From positions 124,001 to 188,000 of the forward strand of contig CAAHDT010000027.1 in the NCBI GenBank assembly GCA_900770525.1: a stretch of 64,000 nt of DNA. The letters run 5' to 3'. Of this stretch, positions 35,756 to 44,618 are shown in pieces (within the stretch, counting starts at the first letter, position 1; every line of letters starts with the position of its first letter). The stretch comes from Candidatus Gastranaerophilales bacterium (lineage in GTDB: Bacteria > Cyanobacteriota > Vampirovibrionia > Gastranaerophilales > Gastranaerophilaceae). Both the position numbers and the translations under genes were made by a program. The notes below the pieces were generated by a model that saw only the letters and a program-made list of their open reading frames with translations, did not search any database and was not told the DNA's origin.

Positions 35756-36013
35756 TTTCTGGTTCTATTTGGCTATCGTATTATTTGTAACCTATTTAAT
35801 AGACCCCCTCACCCCTGCCCCTCAGCTCTGCAAGCAGGGTCACACAACTCGTTCCTCGTTGGTTCCCTTTGTTTTCCGCTGGTAGAGGGATTCTTGGCGG
35901 TTTTTGCACTGCCATTTTAAACCCTTGGGCTATTTTTATTATAACCTACTTTTCACTTTTCTGCAAGACTCTACTAAAATTTTATTTTTATAATACAATT
36001 ATCTTAGGAAATT

Positions 36014-38539
36014 ATGGAAGAGTTTTTTGAAAAATATCACGAAGCATTATTTCACTGCAACAAGCCATACCAATACGTTGGTGGGGAATTTTTGTCAGAA
36101 AACAAAGATTTCTCATCTGCAAAAGTTAAGTTCGCTCTTTGTTTCCCTGATAAGTACGAAATTGGAATTAGCAATCTCGGGGTACGTGTTTTATATGGTT
36201 TGATAAACAGCAAACCGGACTATATGTGCGACAGAGCTTATGCGCCGGAACCGGATTTCAAGCCGGAAGTTTTATACGGTTTAGAAAGCAAACGCCCAAT
36301 CAATGAATTTGACGGAGTAGGGTTTTCACTTCAGTATGAGATGGCATACCCAACTGTTTTAAAAATGCTTGAGATGTCAGGAATTCCGCACCGAAACGAT
36401 TTGAGAACAGACTCTGACCCGATTATTTTTGCAGGCGGTCCTTGCACTTTTAACCCACTTCCAATGCAGGATTTTATTGATGTATTCTTGATTGGTGATG
36501 GGGAAGATAACATCATTGAAGTTTGTGAAATTCTTGAAAAAACCAAAGGTCTTCCTCGAAAAGAACGTATTCGCAAGCTTTGCGAAGGAGAAAACTCCGG
36601 CAGATGGTCAAAACTTACCGGCGGAAATGTTACAAAAAGAATCGCTCAATTAACATATGATACCGCACTAAAAAAATATCCGATTCCATTTTCTTCATCA
36701 GTTCAAGACAGAGCAGTCGTAGAAATCAGAAGAGGTTGTGGAAGAATGTGCCGTTTTTGCCAACCCGGACACGTAACTTTGCCAATTAGAGAACGCAGTG
36801 CAGAAGAAATAATAAAAATAACCAAAGAACTTGTCCAAAACACAGGTTATGAAGAATATTCTCTTCTATCTTTGTCTTCCAATGATTATGGAAATATCAA
36901 CGAAACTATTAAAGAGCTTTCTGCCGATTTTAATAAAAAGAAAATTTCTGTATCACTCCCAAGCCAAAGAATTGACGGCTTCAACTTAGAACTTGCAAAT
37001 TTGGTCCAAAGCGTAAGAAAATCAACAATGACTTTAGCACCTGAAGCCGGCTCTCAAAGGTTGCGTGACGTAATAAAGAAAAACATCACGGATGAAATGA
37101 TTCTCAACGCCGTTACAACACTTTATGAACACGGTTGGTCAAGAGTTAAGTTTTATTTTATTTGCGGCCTACCAACAGAAACGCTCCAAGATATGGACGA
37201 GATGGCAGAACTTTTTAGAAGGATTCGTTATCGTTGCAGAGGAATCAAAGCGGAAAAAGGATTAAAACACGGACTGGAAATCACTTGTACACTGTCTATA
37301 TTTGTACCTAAACCGTTTACCCCCTTCCAATGGTGTCCGCAAATGGATTTAAACAAGGTCACGGAACATATAAAATACTTAAGAGAACAAATTAAAAGTA
37401 TTAAAGGGGTAAAAATAAACTACCACGAACAATATGTATCACAATTGGAAGCCGCATTAACTCGCGGAAATTCTGATTTAGGACGATATGTTGAAGCTTT
37501 ATACCAAAAAGGGTGCTACCTTGATGCTTGGTGGGAATATTTTAATGAAAACACTTGGAAAGAAACGGCTAAAGAACTAAATATTGATATCGCAGGTTTA
37601 GCTCAGAAAGAATACTCAAGAGAAGAAGTGCTCCCTTGGGATTTTGTAAAAACAGGTGTTGACAAAGAGTGGTTAATAAATGAATACAATTTGGCCTTTT
37701 CTCCGGAAAACATGCCGGATAACCACATAGTTCCGACTTGTGAGAAAAAATGCGTAAATTGCGGAGTTTGCAAAAATTTAAAAACTCATAAGGTTATAGC
37801 AAAACCTTTTAAAGCGACAAAAGAATTCAAAGCAGAAGAAAGACCTGACCCGTCGGATTCAAGAAATCACGAACAGTTACCGATTTTCAGATACAGGATA
37901 AAACTTACCAAAACCGGAATTCTAAGATACTTTTCTCATTTGGATTGGCAAAACACATTCTTCAAAGCTATTACACGCTCAAATTTGAAAGTAGCCTTCT
38001 CGCAAGGTTACAATCCGACAATGAAAATTTCAATGGGGATTGCCTTACCGCTTTTTGCACAAAGCAAATGCGAGCTGGTTGATATTGAATTGAACGAAGA
38101 AATTTCCGAAAATCAACTAAAAGAAATTTTGACAGCTAATCTACCGAAAGAATGTCAAATTATAAGTATTGTAAAAATCGAAAAATCGGCTCCATCAATC
38201 GACAGAACCGTACATTGGGCTGAATATAAAATTAGATTGCCCAAAAATGTTCTTTACGATTTTGAAGATTTGAAGTATAATACAGACAGAGTTTTATCTT
38301 CCGAAGAAATTTTTATCGAGAAGAAAAACAAAAAAGGTTTAATAAAAAAAGTAGACATAAAACCTGCAATAAAATCATATAGATTTGAAAAGGATTGTTT
38401 ATTCATAGTTTTAAAAGCCGGTCAAATGACTGACATCCCAACACTAAGAGCTGATGTGTTAATGGATAAAATTTATCCGAACGCAGCATTCGACATAACA
38501 AGGATTAAGTTTTTTGATGAAGAGTTAAGAGAGTTATAA
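36014..38539 (+). CDS. TIGR03960-type radical SAM protein fused to a DUF2344 domain
   Basis: The function is not established for this family, but the gene is conserved next to RNase E/G. The 841-aa protein has a B12-binding-like N-terminal region, a radical SAM domain with Cys-x3-Cys-x2-Cys (RRGCGRMCRFCQPGH, near residue 240), and LAPEAGSQRLRD. A cysteine cluster (CEKKCVNCGVCKN) lies around residue 580. The C-terminal DUF2344/TIGR03936 domain contains FRYRIKLTKTGILRYFSHLDW and FSQGYNPTMKISMGIALP. It heads an operon with rne, with AGGA before the ATG. Confidence 0.93.
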   Translation: MEEFFEKYHEALFHCNKPYQYVGGEFLSENKDFSSAKVKFALCFPDKYEIGISNLGVRVLYGLINSKPDYMCDRAYAPEPDFKPEVLYGLESKRPINEFDGVGFSLQYEMAYPTVLKMLEMSGIPHRNDLRTDSDPIIFAGGPCTFNPLPMQDFIDVFLIGDGEDNIIEVCEILEKTKGLPRKERIRKLCEGENSGRWSKLTGGNVTKRIAQLTYDTALKKYPIPFSSSVQDRAVVEIRRGCGRMCRFCQPGHVTLPIRERSAEEIIKITKELVQNTGYEEYSLLSLSSNDYGNINETIKELSADFNKKKISVSLPSQRIDGFNLELANLVQSVRKSTMTLAPEAGSQRLRDVIKKNITDEMILNAVTTLYEHGWSRVKFYFICGLPTETLQDMDEMAELFRRIRYRCRGIKAEKGLKHGLEITCTLSIFVPKPFTPFQWCPQMDLNKVTEHIKYLREQIKSIKGVKINYHEQYVSQLEAALTRGNSDLGRYVEALYQKGCYLDAWWEYFNENTWKETAKELNIDIAGLAQKEYSREEVLPWDFVKTGVDKEWLINEYNLAFSPENMPDNHIVPTCEKKCVNCGVCKNLKTHKVIAKPFKATKEFKAEERPDPSDSRNHEQLPIFRYRIKLTKTGILRYFSHLDWQNTFFKAITRSNLKVAFSQGYNPTMKISMGIALPLFAQSKCELVDIELNEEISENQLKEILTANLPKECQIISIVKIEKSAPSIDRTVHWAEYKIRLPKNVLYDFEDLKYNTDRVLSSEEIFIEKKNKKGLIKKVDIKPAIKSYRFEKDCLFIVLKAGQMTDIPTLRADVLMDKIYPNAAFDITRIKFFDEELREL

Positions 38540-38556
38540 AAAATAAAGGATTTGAA

Positions 38557-40434
38557 ATGGCAAACGACAGAAACAGAAACGTTAAGGAACAAGGACAAAA
38601 AATTGTTATCGCTGAACGTGATAATATTGCTGCGGTTCTTGAAAATGGAAAAGTTATGGACTTCTTTATTCATCGAGGAGATGTCCTCCTTGGAGATGTT
38701 TATTTGGCAACAGTTGACAACATTCTACCAAGTATTGACGCAGCATTTGTAAACGTTGGAACCGATAAAATGGGGTTTTTACACGCTCAAGATGTTATGG
38801 GGAAAGGAACTCTTAAAGATAAACTTTCACCCAAACAAAAACTCATTGTACAAGTTGAAAAAGAGCCGACAGGACACAAAGGACCGAGAGTTACCACTCA
38901 AATCAGTCTACCTGGGAGATTTTTAGTTCTGATGCCATATGAACCCGGTGTAAGCGTAAGTAAGAAAATTGAAAGTTCAAGAGAAAGAGCTCGTTTGAAG
39001 GCAATTTTAAACTTAATCAAACCTGTTGGAATTGGCGTAATCATCAGAACCGAAGCTGCGGGGCAATCTGAAGCTGATATTCAAGAAGATTTAGAAATCT
39101 TGTTGGAAAAATGGAACAACATTATTACATCCGCAGAAACAATGACTCCTCCAAATTTGATTTACAGAGATCAAGATTTGCTATACAGAGTAATCAGAGA
39201 AGCTTGTACGGAAGAAACAAAAGAAATTATTGTGGACACCCCTTTTGCAATGAGTAGAGTGCAAAATATCCTACAAAACTGGCATATCAATAAAAACGTT
39301 AATGTTACTTTATACAAAGGAACTGAACCGCTTTTGGTGGCAATGGATATACATAAAGAAATTAAAGCAGCATTAAACGTTAAAGTTAACATGCCATCAG
39401 GCGGATATCTGTTTATTCAACAAACAGAAGCTTTGACTGTAATTGATGTTAATAGTGGCAAGTTTGTAAGTTCTGCAACTCAAGATGAAACAATCTTAAA
39501 AACAAATATTGAAGCAGTTCACGAAATTGCAAGACAATTAAGATTAAGAAACATTGGCGGAATGATTATTGTCGACTTTATCGATATGATGTCAAGAGCC
39601 GATAAACTCGCAATGATGGAAGAATTGGAAATAGCATTGGAACCAGATAAAGCTAAACCTCAAGTCGGACAACTTTCTGACTTAGGGCTTGTTGAACTTA
39701 CTCGTCACAGACAAGGACAAAGTTTATCTGAAATCTTTACTAAAAAATGTCCTCACTGCCAAGGCAGCGGTTGTTCAATTATTGACTTTAATTTTGCAAC
39801 ACCTACGGCAGAAGGTGAATACAGAGCGAAAGCTGCAAAATTGAAACTTCCGACCAATAATTTCAGAAAAAATAACAACAGAAACAACAACCAAAACACA
39901 AAACCGCAAGAGGAAGAAACACAAACAGTAGAACAACAACCTCAAGTTCAACCGACACCAATTGAAGTTGAAAACCCTTCAACCGTAGCTGTTCAAGAAA
40001 CAGAAAAACGTGAAAAAGGAAGAAAACGCGGAAGAAAGAGTAAATTTGAAAAACCGGAAGGCGATAAGGTTGAAACTCCGCTTGTTGTAACAGAAGATGT
40101 TCAAACAGCTCAGACAGTTCTTAAACCGAACGAAGAAATTAAGCCGGAAATTGCAGAAGATGTTGAAATCATCTCAAAATCAACCGATAATAAAGTTAAG
40201 GAGGAAACTCCTCAACCCGTTCAACCTGCTCAAGAAGAAGTAAAAGAGCCTGTTGAACCAAAAGAAGAAGTAGAAAACACTTCTGTAGAGGAAACAAAAG
40301 AAGAGCCAAAAGAAGAAACCAAGGACGAACCGAAAGAAGAAAAACCTAAACGTACAAGACGTCCTAATCGCGGAACTTCTAAACGGACTCGTGCAAAAAA
40401 ATCAACAAAAGAGGAAAATGTTGTTGAAGAATAA
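38557..40434 (+). CDS. rne: Ribonuclease E/G
   Basis: The central RNA-processing and decay endonuclease. The 625-aa protein has an S1 domain (about residues 40-120, DVYLATVDNILPSIDAAFVNVG) and an RNase E/G catalytic domain with the Mg-binding Asp residues in TVIDVNSGKFVS and IVDFIDM. The Zn-link cysteines are CPHCQGSG (near residue 400). The last 190 residues are a low-complexity tail rich in Glu, Lys, Pro and Thr that ends in an Arg/Lys-rich patch (KPKRTRRPNRGTSKRTRAKK), likely RNA- or partner-binding. It overlaps the next gene. Confidence 0.95.
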   Translation: MANDRNRNVKEQGQKIVIAERDNIAAVLENGKVMDFFIHRGDVLLGDVYLATVDNILPSIDAAFVNVGTDKMGFLHAQDVMGKGTLKDKLSPKQKLIVQVEKEPTGHKGPRVTTQISLPGRFLVLMPYEPGVSVSKKIESSRERARLKAILNLIKPVGIGVIIRTEAAGQSEADIQEDLEILLEKWNNIITSAETMTPPNLIYRDQDLLYRVIREACTEETKEIIVDTPFAMSRVQNILQNWHINKNVNVTLYKGTEPLLVAMDIHKEIKAALNVKVNMPSGGYLFIQQTEALTVIDVNSGKFVSSATQDETILKTNIEAVHEIARQLRLRNIGGMIIVDFIDMMSRADKLAMMEELEIALEPDKAKPQVGQLSDLGLVELTRHRQGQSLSEIFTKKCPHCQGSGCSIIDFNFATPTAEGEYRAKAAKLKLPTNNFRKNNNRNNNQNTKPQEEETQTVEQQPQVQPTPIEVENPSTVAVQETEKREKGRKRGRKSKFEKPEGDKVETPLVVTEDVQTAQTVLKPNEEIKPEIAEDVEIISKSTDNKVKEETPQPVQPAQEEVKEPVEPKEEVENTSVEETKEEPKEETKDEPKEEKPKRTRRPNRGTSKRTRAKKSTKEENVVEE

Positions 40435-40789
40435 GAAAAATATAATACTTACAGTATTATTTATTGGTTTAACATTTTTATCAGTACAAAGCGGTTGGTG
40501 CTCAAACGAGAGCCAACCGCCCAGTGCTGTTCAAACAAATGCTGCCCCCCAATCAGCGACTATTCCAATGAAAAAAGATTCTATGAAGGATATTTTGACA
40601 AAATTTGGAATAACAATGGGTGGGGTATTTATTTCATTACTTGTTATTTGGATTGGGCTAAATATATTTAAAAATTACAAATTCAAAACAAAAGTCGCAA
40701 ACCAAAAAGCAATCAAAACAGGATTAAAAACACCTGAAAACATAGATGATGCAATTGTTTCATTTATAAATCAGAATAGATTAACCTAG
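40418..40789 (+). CDS. Small membrane protein of unknown function (123 aa)
   Basis: No family is recognised. An N-terminal signal or anchor helix (IILTVLFIGLTFLSVQSGWC) and a second helix (ITMGGVFISLLVIWIGLNIF) flank a polar Pro/Gln/Ala-rich segment. The C-terminal half is basic and presumably cytoplasmic. I choose the ATG at 40418 behind GAGGA. The first 17 bases overlap the rne tail in another frame, showing co-translation. It could anchor or accompany RNase E, but this rests on position only. Confidence 0.65.
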   Translation: MLLKNKKNIILTVLFIGLTFLSVQSGWCSNESQPPSAVQTNAAPQSATIPMKKDSMKDILTKFGITMGGVFISLLVIWIGLNIFKNYKFKTKVANQKAIKTGLKTPENIDDAIVSFINQNRLT

Positions 40790-40797
40790 GAGAAAAA

Positions 40798-41031
40798 ATG
40801 AAAAAACTTAACGCTTCCGGTGCAATAGGAATGCTGCTTGCAATGCTAATAATTGCACTTTTATTTATACTAATGATGCCGACACTTAAAAACACATCCT
40901 CAACAGGTTTAGGCGAAAGTTCAATTAATAAAGAAAGTGTTGAGGAGCAAGTTAATCAACAAGTTAATGAAATCGAAAAAATTCGACAACAAACAGTAGA
41001 AATGAACAACAAAGCAACTCAGGAATATTAA
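40798..41031 (+). CDS. Small single-span membrane protein with coiled coil (77 aa)
   Basis: The function is unknown. One hydrophobic helix (GAIGMLLAMLIIALLFILMM, residues 9-28) is followed by a Gln/Glu/Asn-rich coiled-coil tail (VEEQVNQQVNEIEKIRQQTVEM). A good ribosome-binding site (TAGGAG) lies 8 bp after the previous stop. It sits between the 123-aa membrane protein and the TPR gene of the rne operon. Confidence 0.7.
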   Translation: MKKLNASGAIGMLLAMLIIALLFILMMPTLKNTSSTGLGESSINKESVEEQVNQQVNEIEKIRQQTVEMNNKATQEY

Positions 41032-41032
41032 T

Positions 41033-42799
41033 ATGACAGAATTAAATTTGGATGAACTCACAACATTAATAAAAGATAAAAAATTCAATGAAGCAAAATC
41101 TATTCTCGAACCATACGTAAAAGAGGACGAAAAGCATATTGAAGAATTAAAATTACTCGGCTTATGCAACATAAACCTCGAAGATTACGAGGCAGCAAAA
41201 AGCAATTACGAAACCGTTGTAAAATATGCACCAGATGATGCAACAAGTTGGTTCTATTTGGCAAGCAGTTATGAAAATCTTGAGGATAACCTCCACGCAA
41301 TTTCAGCATACGAAGAAGTTATTAAACTTCGCAACAATTACATAGAAGCATACAAATGCCTTGCTGTAATTTACATAAAAAGTGACAACCAAGAAAAAGC
41401 AATCGAATACGGGAAAAAAGCTCTTGAATTTGAGAAAAATGATTATACGTTATACTATATCGTAGGAACAGCGTACATGTCGTTGAGAAAATTTGACGAG
41501 AGCGTTTCTTATTTAGAAAAAGCATTAGAATTAATGCCAAACCATTCTCAACTGTATAACAATTTGGGTACTTGCTATATAACTATCGGGAACCTTGAAA
41601 AGGCTTATGACAACTTTATAAAAGCAAGCAAATTAGATCCGGACAACTCAATCACATATTATAACATTGCTTCTATTTTACAAATTCAAAACAAACACAA
41701 AGAGGCTTGTGAATATTTTTCAAAAGCTTACGTGATAGAACCAAATGACAGTTACTTGGCTGCAATGGCGTTGTCAGAAGTAAAAATTCAGGATTGGGAC
41801 TGTGCGATAAAACATTACAAAATTTTAGCAACACATCACCCTGAAAAACAAGCCTACCAATACAATCTTGCAACTTGCTATGAAGAAATCGGAGAATACA
41901 AATATGCAATAGCAATTTTATCCAAATTAGTTGCAATGAACCCCAAATCAGTATCAATGGGACAAAAACTTGCTGGGTTATTCCTTAAAACAGATCAACC
42001 AGCTCTGGCTAAAGAAATTTACGAAAGATTATTACTACTTGGAAATGTCGGATTTGATGTGTATTACCAGTTCGCGCATATTTGTCTAATGCTAAAAGAT
42101 ACAGACCGAGCAGAAAAAATATTCAAAAAAGTTATAGAATTAAAACCGGATTACGCTGAAGCTCACAAAGACTTGGGCGTATTATACTTGAGTAAAAGAC
42201 TGTTTGACTATGCAAAAGACGAATTCAACACAGCTTTAGAAATTGCGCCTGACGATTTTTCAATATTATCAGAATATGCAAACTACCTCCACGCAACAGC
42301 AGACTTTAAAGCGGCTGACGAATATTACACCAAAGCCTTAGAAATCAATCCAAAAGGGTTTGAAACAATGGCATTTTCAGCATTAAATAAAATGTTTTTA
42401 AAAGAATACGATGAAGCATTAAAGTTAATTGATACTGCAATCGGTCACCTTGTACAGAACGGATTTTTCTTATATGTTGCAGGAAAAATAAGATTTTTAA
42501 TGAAAAATTATGAAGATGCAAAAATGTATTTGATTAAATCTTTTGAACTTGAACAAAATCCGGAAGTTAAAAACCTCCTTGCGATGTGTTATTTTGAACT
42601 TGGAAACTACGAACAAGCCAAAAATATTTTTAACAACCTATTAGAACAAAGCAAGGATAACATAAATTTACTTTATTGGATTGCAAAATGTGATAAGGAA
42701 CTCGGAAAAACTGACGATGCTCTGAAAACACTGGAGAAAGCAATAGAAATTTTTCCGGAGTTTGAAGAAGCTCATGAAATGATTAGAGAACTATCATAA
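41033..42799 (+). CDS. Tetratricopeptide-repeat protein (588 aa)
   Basis: About 16 consecutive TPR units span the protein (examples: NYIEAYKCLAVIYIKSDNQEKAIEYGKKALEF and PDYAEAHKDLGVLYLSKRLFDYAKDEFNTALEI, each shown only as typical 34-residue periods). No enzyme domain or signal peptide is seen. It starts one base after the previous stop with AGGAA upstream, so it is the last gene of the TIGR03960-rne operon. It is presumably a scaffold for a complex, with partners unknown. Confidence 0.88.
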   Translation: MTELNLDELTTLIKDKKFNEAKSILEPYVKEDEKHIEELKLLGLCNINLEDYEAAKSNYETVVKYAPDDATSWFYLASSYENLEDNLHAISAYEEVIKLRNNYIEAYKCLAVIYIKSDNQEKAIEYGKKALEFEKNDYTLYYIVGTAYMSLRKFDESVSYLEKALELMPNHSQLYNNLGTCYITIGNLEKAYDNFIKASKLDPDNSITYYNIASILQIQNKHKEACEYFSKAYVIEPNDSYLAAMALSEVKIQDWDCAIKHYKILATHHPEKQAYQYNLATCYEEIGEYKYAIAILSKLVAMNPKSVSMGQKLAGLFLKTDQPALAKEIYERLLLLGNVGFDVYYQFAHICLMLKDTDRAEKIFKKVIELKPDYAEAHKDLGVLYLSKRLFDYAKDEFNTALEIAPDDFSILSEYANYLHATADFKAADEYYTKALEINPKGFETMAFSALNKMFLKEYDEALKLIDTAIGHLVQNGFFLYVAGKIRFLMKNYEDAKMYLIKSFELEQNPEVKNLLAMCYFELGNYEQAKNIFNNLLEQSKDNINLLYWIAKCDKELGKTDDALKTLEKAIEIFPEFEEAHEMIRELS

Positions 42800-42823
42800 A
42801 AAATATTATTTTATATCATTATT

Positions 42824-42859
42824 AGAGAAGGCGAGATGTTAAAACATCTCGCCTTCTCT
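42824..42859. terminator. Long stem-loop between converging TPR and pgk genes
   Basis: A 17-bp perfect stem (AGAGAAGGCGAGATGTT with its complement) has a two-base loop. T-rich tracts are weak on both sides, but its place between convergent stops fits a bidirectional terminator. Confidence 0.8.
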
Positions 42860-42890
42860 GTATTATAACAACTTTTGAAAAATAAGAGAA

Positions 42891-44093
42891 TTATTTTTCA
42901 TCCAAAGCTGCAACACCCGGAAGAACTTTTCCTTCGATAAATTCCAAAGAAGCTCCACCACCGGTTGATACGTGAGTGAAATCTTCAGCCTTGCAGAATT
43001 TTTTAGCTGCAGAAACAGAGTCACCACCACCGATAACAGAAACAGCACCTGCTTTTGTTGCATCAACGATAGCATTCAAAACTTCCTTAGTACCTTCTGC
43101 AAATTTAGGATTTTCGAATGCGCCTACAGGACCATTCATCAAAATTGTTTTAGATGATTTAATTACATCTGCAAAAGCTTTTCTTGAATCAGGACCAGCG
43201 TCTACCCCTTCAAATCCGTCAGGAATTTCGTTAATTTTAACAAACTTGTTAGTACCATTTCCAGAAAAATCATCAGCAGCTAAAACATCAGTAGCCATAA
43301 CAAGTTTTACACCCTTGTCAGCAGCTTTCTTTTCGATAGCCTTAGCAACTTCAATTTGATCGTCTTCGCAAATTGAATTACCGATTTTTCCACCATTAGC
43401 TTTAACAAATGTATAAGCCATACCGCCACCGATAATCATGTTGTCAACTTTGTCTAATAAGTTTTCCAAAACACCAATTTTTGAAGAAACTTTAGCACCA
43501 CCAACAACAGCAGTAAATGGACGAGTCGGATTATCAAGAGCTTGAGATAAGCATCTGATTTCTTTTTCCATCAACAAACCGGCAACAGCAGGTTTCAAAA
43601 CTTTAGCCAATTTTGCAGTTGAAGTGTGGTTTCTGTGAGCTGCACCAAATGCATCATTCACATAAAAATCGCCCAATTTAGCAAGTTCGTTAGCAAAAGT
43701 CATATCATCATCTTTAGCTTCTTCAGCCTTGTAGAAACGAATATTTTCTAACAATGCAACTTGCCCTTCTTTAAGACCTTCCAATGCTTTTTCAGCACCT
43801 TCACCAACAGGTTCAGACACAAATAATACATCTTCACCCAAAACTTTAGACATATATTTAGCAACAGGAGCCAATGAAAATTCCAAATTCCATTCTCCTT
43901 TTGGACGACCAAGGTGAGCCATCAAAATAATTTTTGCACCCTTTTCTTTCAAAGCTTTTACTGTAGGAACAATAGCTTGAATTCTTGTGTCATCTGTAAC
44001 ATTTTTGTCCGCGTCTAAAGGCACGTTAACGTCAACTCTAACTAACGCTCTTTTACCTTTAACGTCACCTAAATCATTAATAGATTTTTTCAT
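42891..44093 (-). CDS. pgk: Phosphoglycerate kinase
   Basis: A glycolytic enzyme converting 1,3-bisphosphoglycerate and ADP to 3-phosphoglycerate and ATP. The protein has 400 aa, full length. It has the N-terminal ALVRVDVNVPLD motif, the substrate-binding HLGRPKG and FGAAHRNHTST, the GGAKVSSKIGVLENLL block, ILMNGPVGAFE and the nucleotide-binding GGGDSVSAA. A strong AAGGAG ribosome-binding site lies 5 nt upstream. It is monocistronic, between two terminators. Confidence 0.98.
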   Translation of the reverse strand: MKKSINDLGDVKGKRALVRVDVNVPLDADKNVTDDTRIQAIVPTVKALKEKGAKIILMAHLGRPKGEWNLEFSLAPVAKYMSKVLGEDVLFVSEPVGEGAEKALEGLKEGQVALLENIRFYKAEEAKDDDMTFANELAKLGDFYVNDAFGAAHRNHTSTAKLAKVLKPAVAGLLMEKEIRCLSQALDNPTRPFTAVVGGAKVSSKIGVLENLLDKVDNMIIGGGMAYTFVKANGGKIGNSICEDDQIEVAKAIEKKAADKGVKLVMATDVLAADDFSGNGTNKFVKINEIPDGFEGVDAGPDSRKAFADVIKSSKTILMNGPVGAFENPKFAEGTKEVLNAIVDATKAGAVSVIGGGDSVSAAKKFCKAEDFTHVSTGGGASLEFIEGKVLPGVAALDEK

Positions 44094-44185
44094 AATTTTC
44101 TCCTTACTTAAATCTCAAAAAATCTTTTCATCATTATTCTACTGAAAACAAAAAATTTAATCAATCAATATAAATTTTCATATAA

Positions 44186-44215
44186 AAAAATAGCACCCGT
44201 ATGAGTGCTATTTTT
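44186..44215 (-). terminator. Terminator of the winged-helix gene
   Basis: TAGCAC and GTGCTA pair around an 8-nt loop, with A5/T5 arms extending the stem to 11 bp and T residues following on the minus strand. Confidence 0.85.
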
Positions 44216-44240
44216 CGAATTCTAAAACTTAACCGATCAA

Positions 44241-44447
44241 CTATTTAAGGCTAACGTTAACAGAAGTACCTTTCTTAGAAATAGTAACTTTGTCTTCTCT
44301 TGCTAACCAACCAAGACCTAAATCAGCAAAATTGCTTTTCAAGTCTAAATCTTTTTTCATTTTTGAAAAAGTTGTTGTACCATTGTTGTTCAAATAGTTG
44401 TAAATTGCACCGGCAGATGTTCCGATTTGATCTAATAATTCTTGCAT
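44241..44447 (-). CDS. Winged-helix protein (DUF2582-like, 68 aa)
   Basis: The short, full-length domain has the pattern of the winged-helix DUF2582 family: GTSAGAIYNYLNNNG (helix 1 and turn), TTTFSKMKKDL (helix 2), FADLGLGWLAREDKV (recognition helix) and the wing strands TISKKGTSVNVSLK. It is likely a nucleic-acid binding protein; the target is unknown. AGGAGG lies 7 nt upstream of the ATG. A 7-4-7 dyad in its upstream region may be an operator for this or another regulator. Confidence 0.82.
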   Translation of the reverse strand: MQELLDQIGTSAGAIYNYLNNNGTTTFSKMKKDLDLKSNFADLGLGWLAREDKVTISKKGTSVNVSLK

Positions 44448-44504
44448 TTCAACCTCCTACTTTCTTTGATTTTTAATGCTATGCTACCTTACTGATCTTC
44501 GTCA

Positions 44505-44522
44505 TAGTCTAATACTAGACTA
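44505..44522. promoter_or_regulatory. Perfect dyad, candidate operator
   Basis: TAGTCTA-ATAC-TAGACTA is a perfect 7-4-7 palindrome in the 171-bp region between the divergent winged-helix and helicase genes. I cannot assign it to a regulator family. Confidence 0.55.
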
Positions 44523-44618
44523 AATTTCAAAAAAATGCAATAGTATATAAGGATTAGTTTATTTGTACAAAATACACTTATTTTTATGATAAAATAATAC
44601 ATAAGGAGTATTGATTAA

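Larger units (their letters stand above)
35597..36013. other. GC-richer intergenic tract between pilin and radical SAM gene
   Basis: This 417-bp tract holds a run of 12 C (35623-35634), a perfect 8-bp palindrome (GAAAACCG at 35635 with CGGTTTTC ending 35659) and the second copy of the 29-bp repeat. A GC-rich stretch (35805-35910) follows, and an AT-rich promoter-like end (TATAAT at 35989-35994). A plus-strand frame of 99 codons is open here, but its composition (poly-Pro, then repeats) argues against a gene. Confidence 0.6.

Noticed and set aside
35586..35885. 99-codon plus-strand frame across the C12 tract
   Set aside because: Composition is driven by poly-C and repeats, no ribosome-binding site precedes it, and it resembles no protein.
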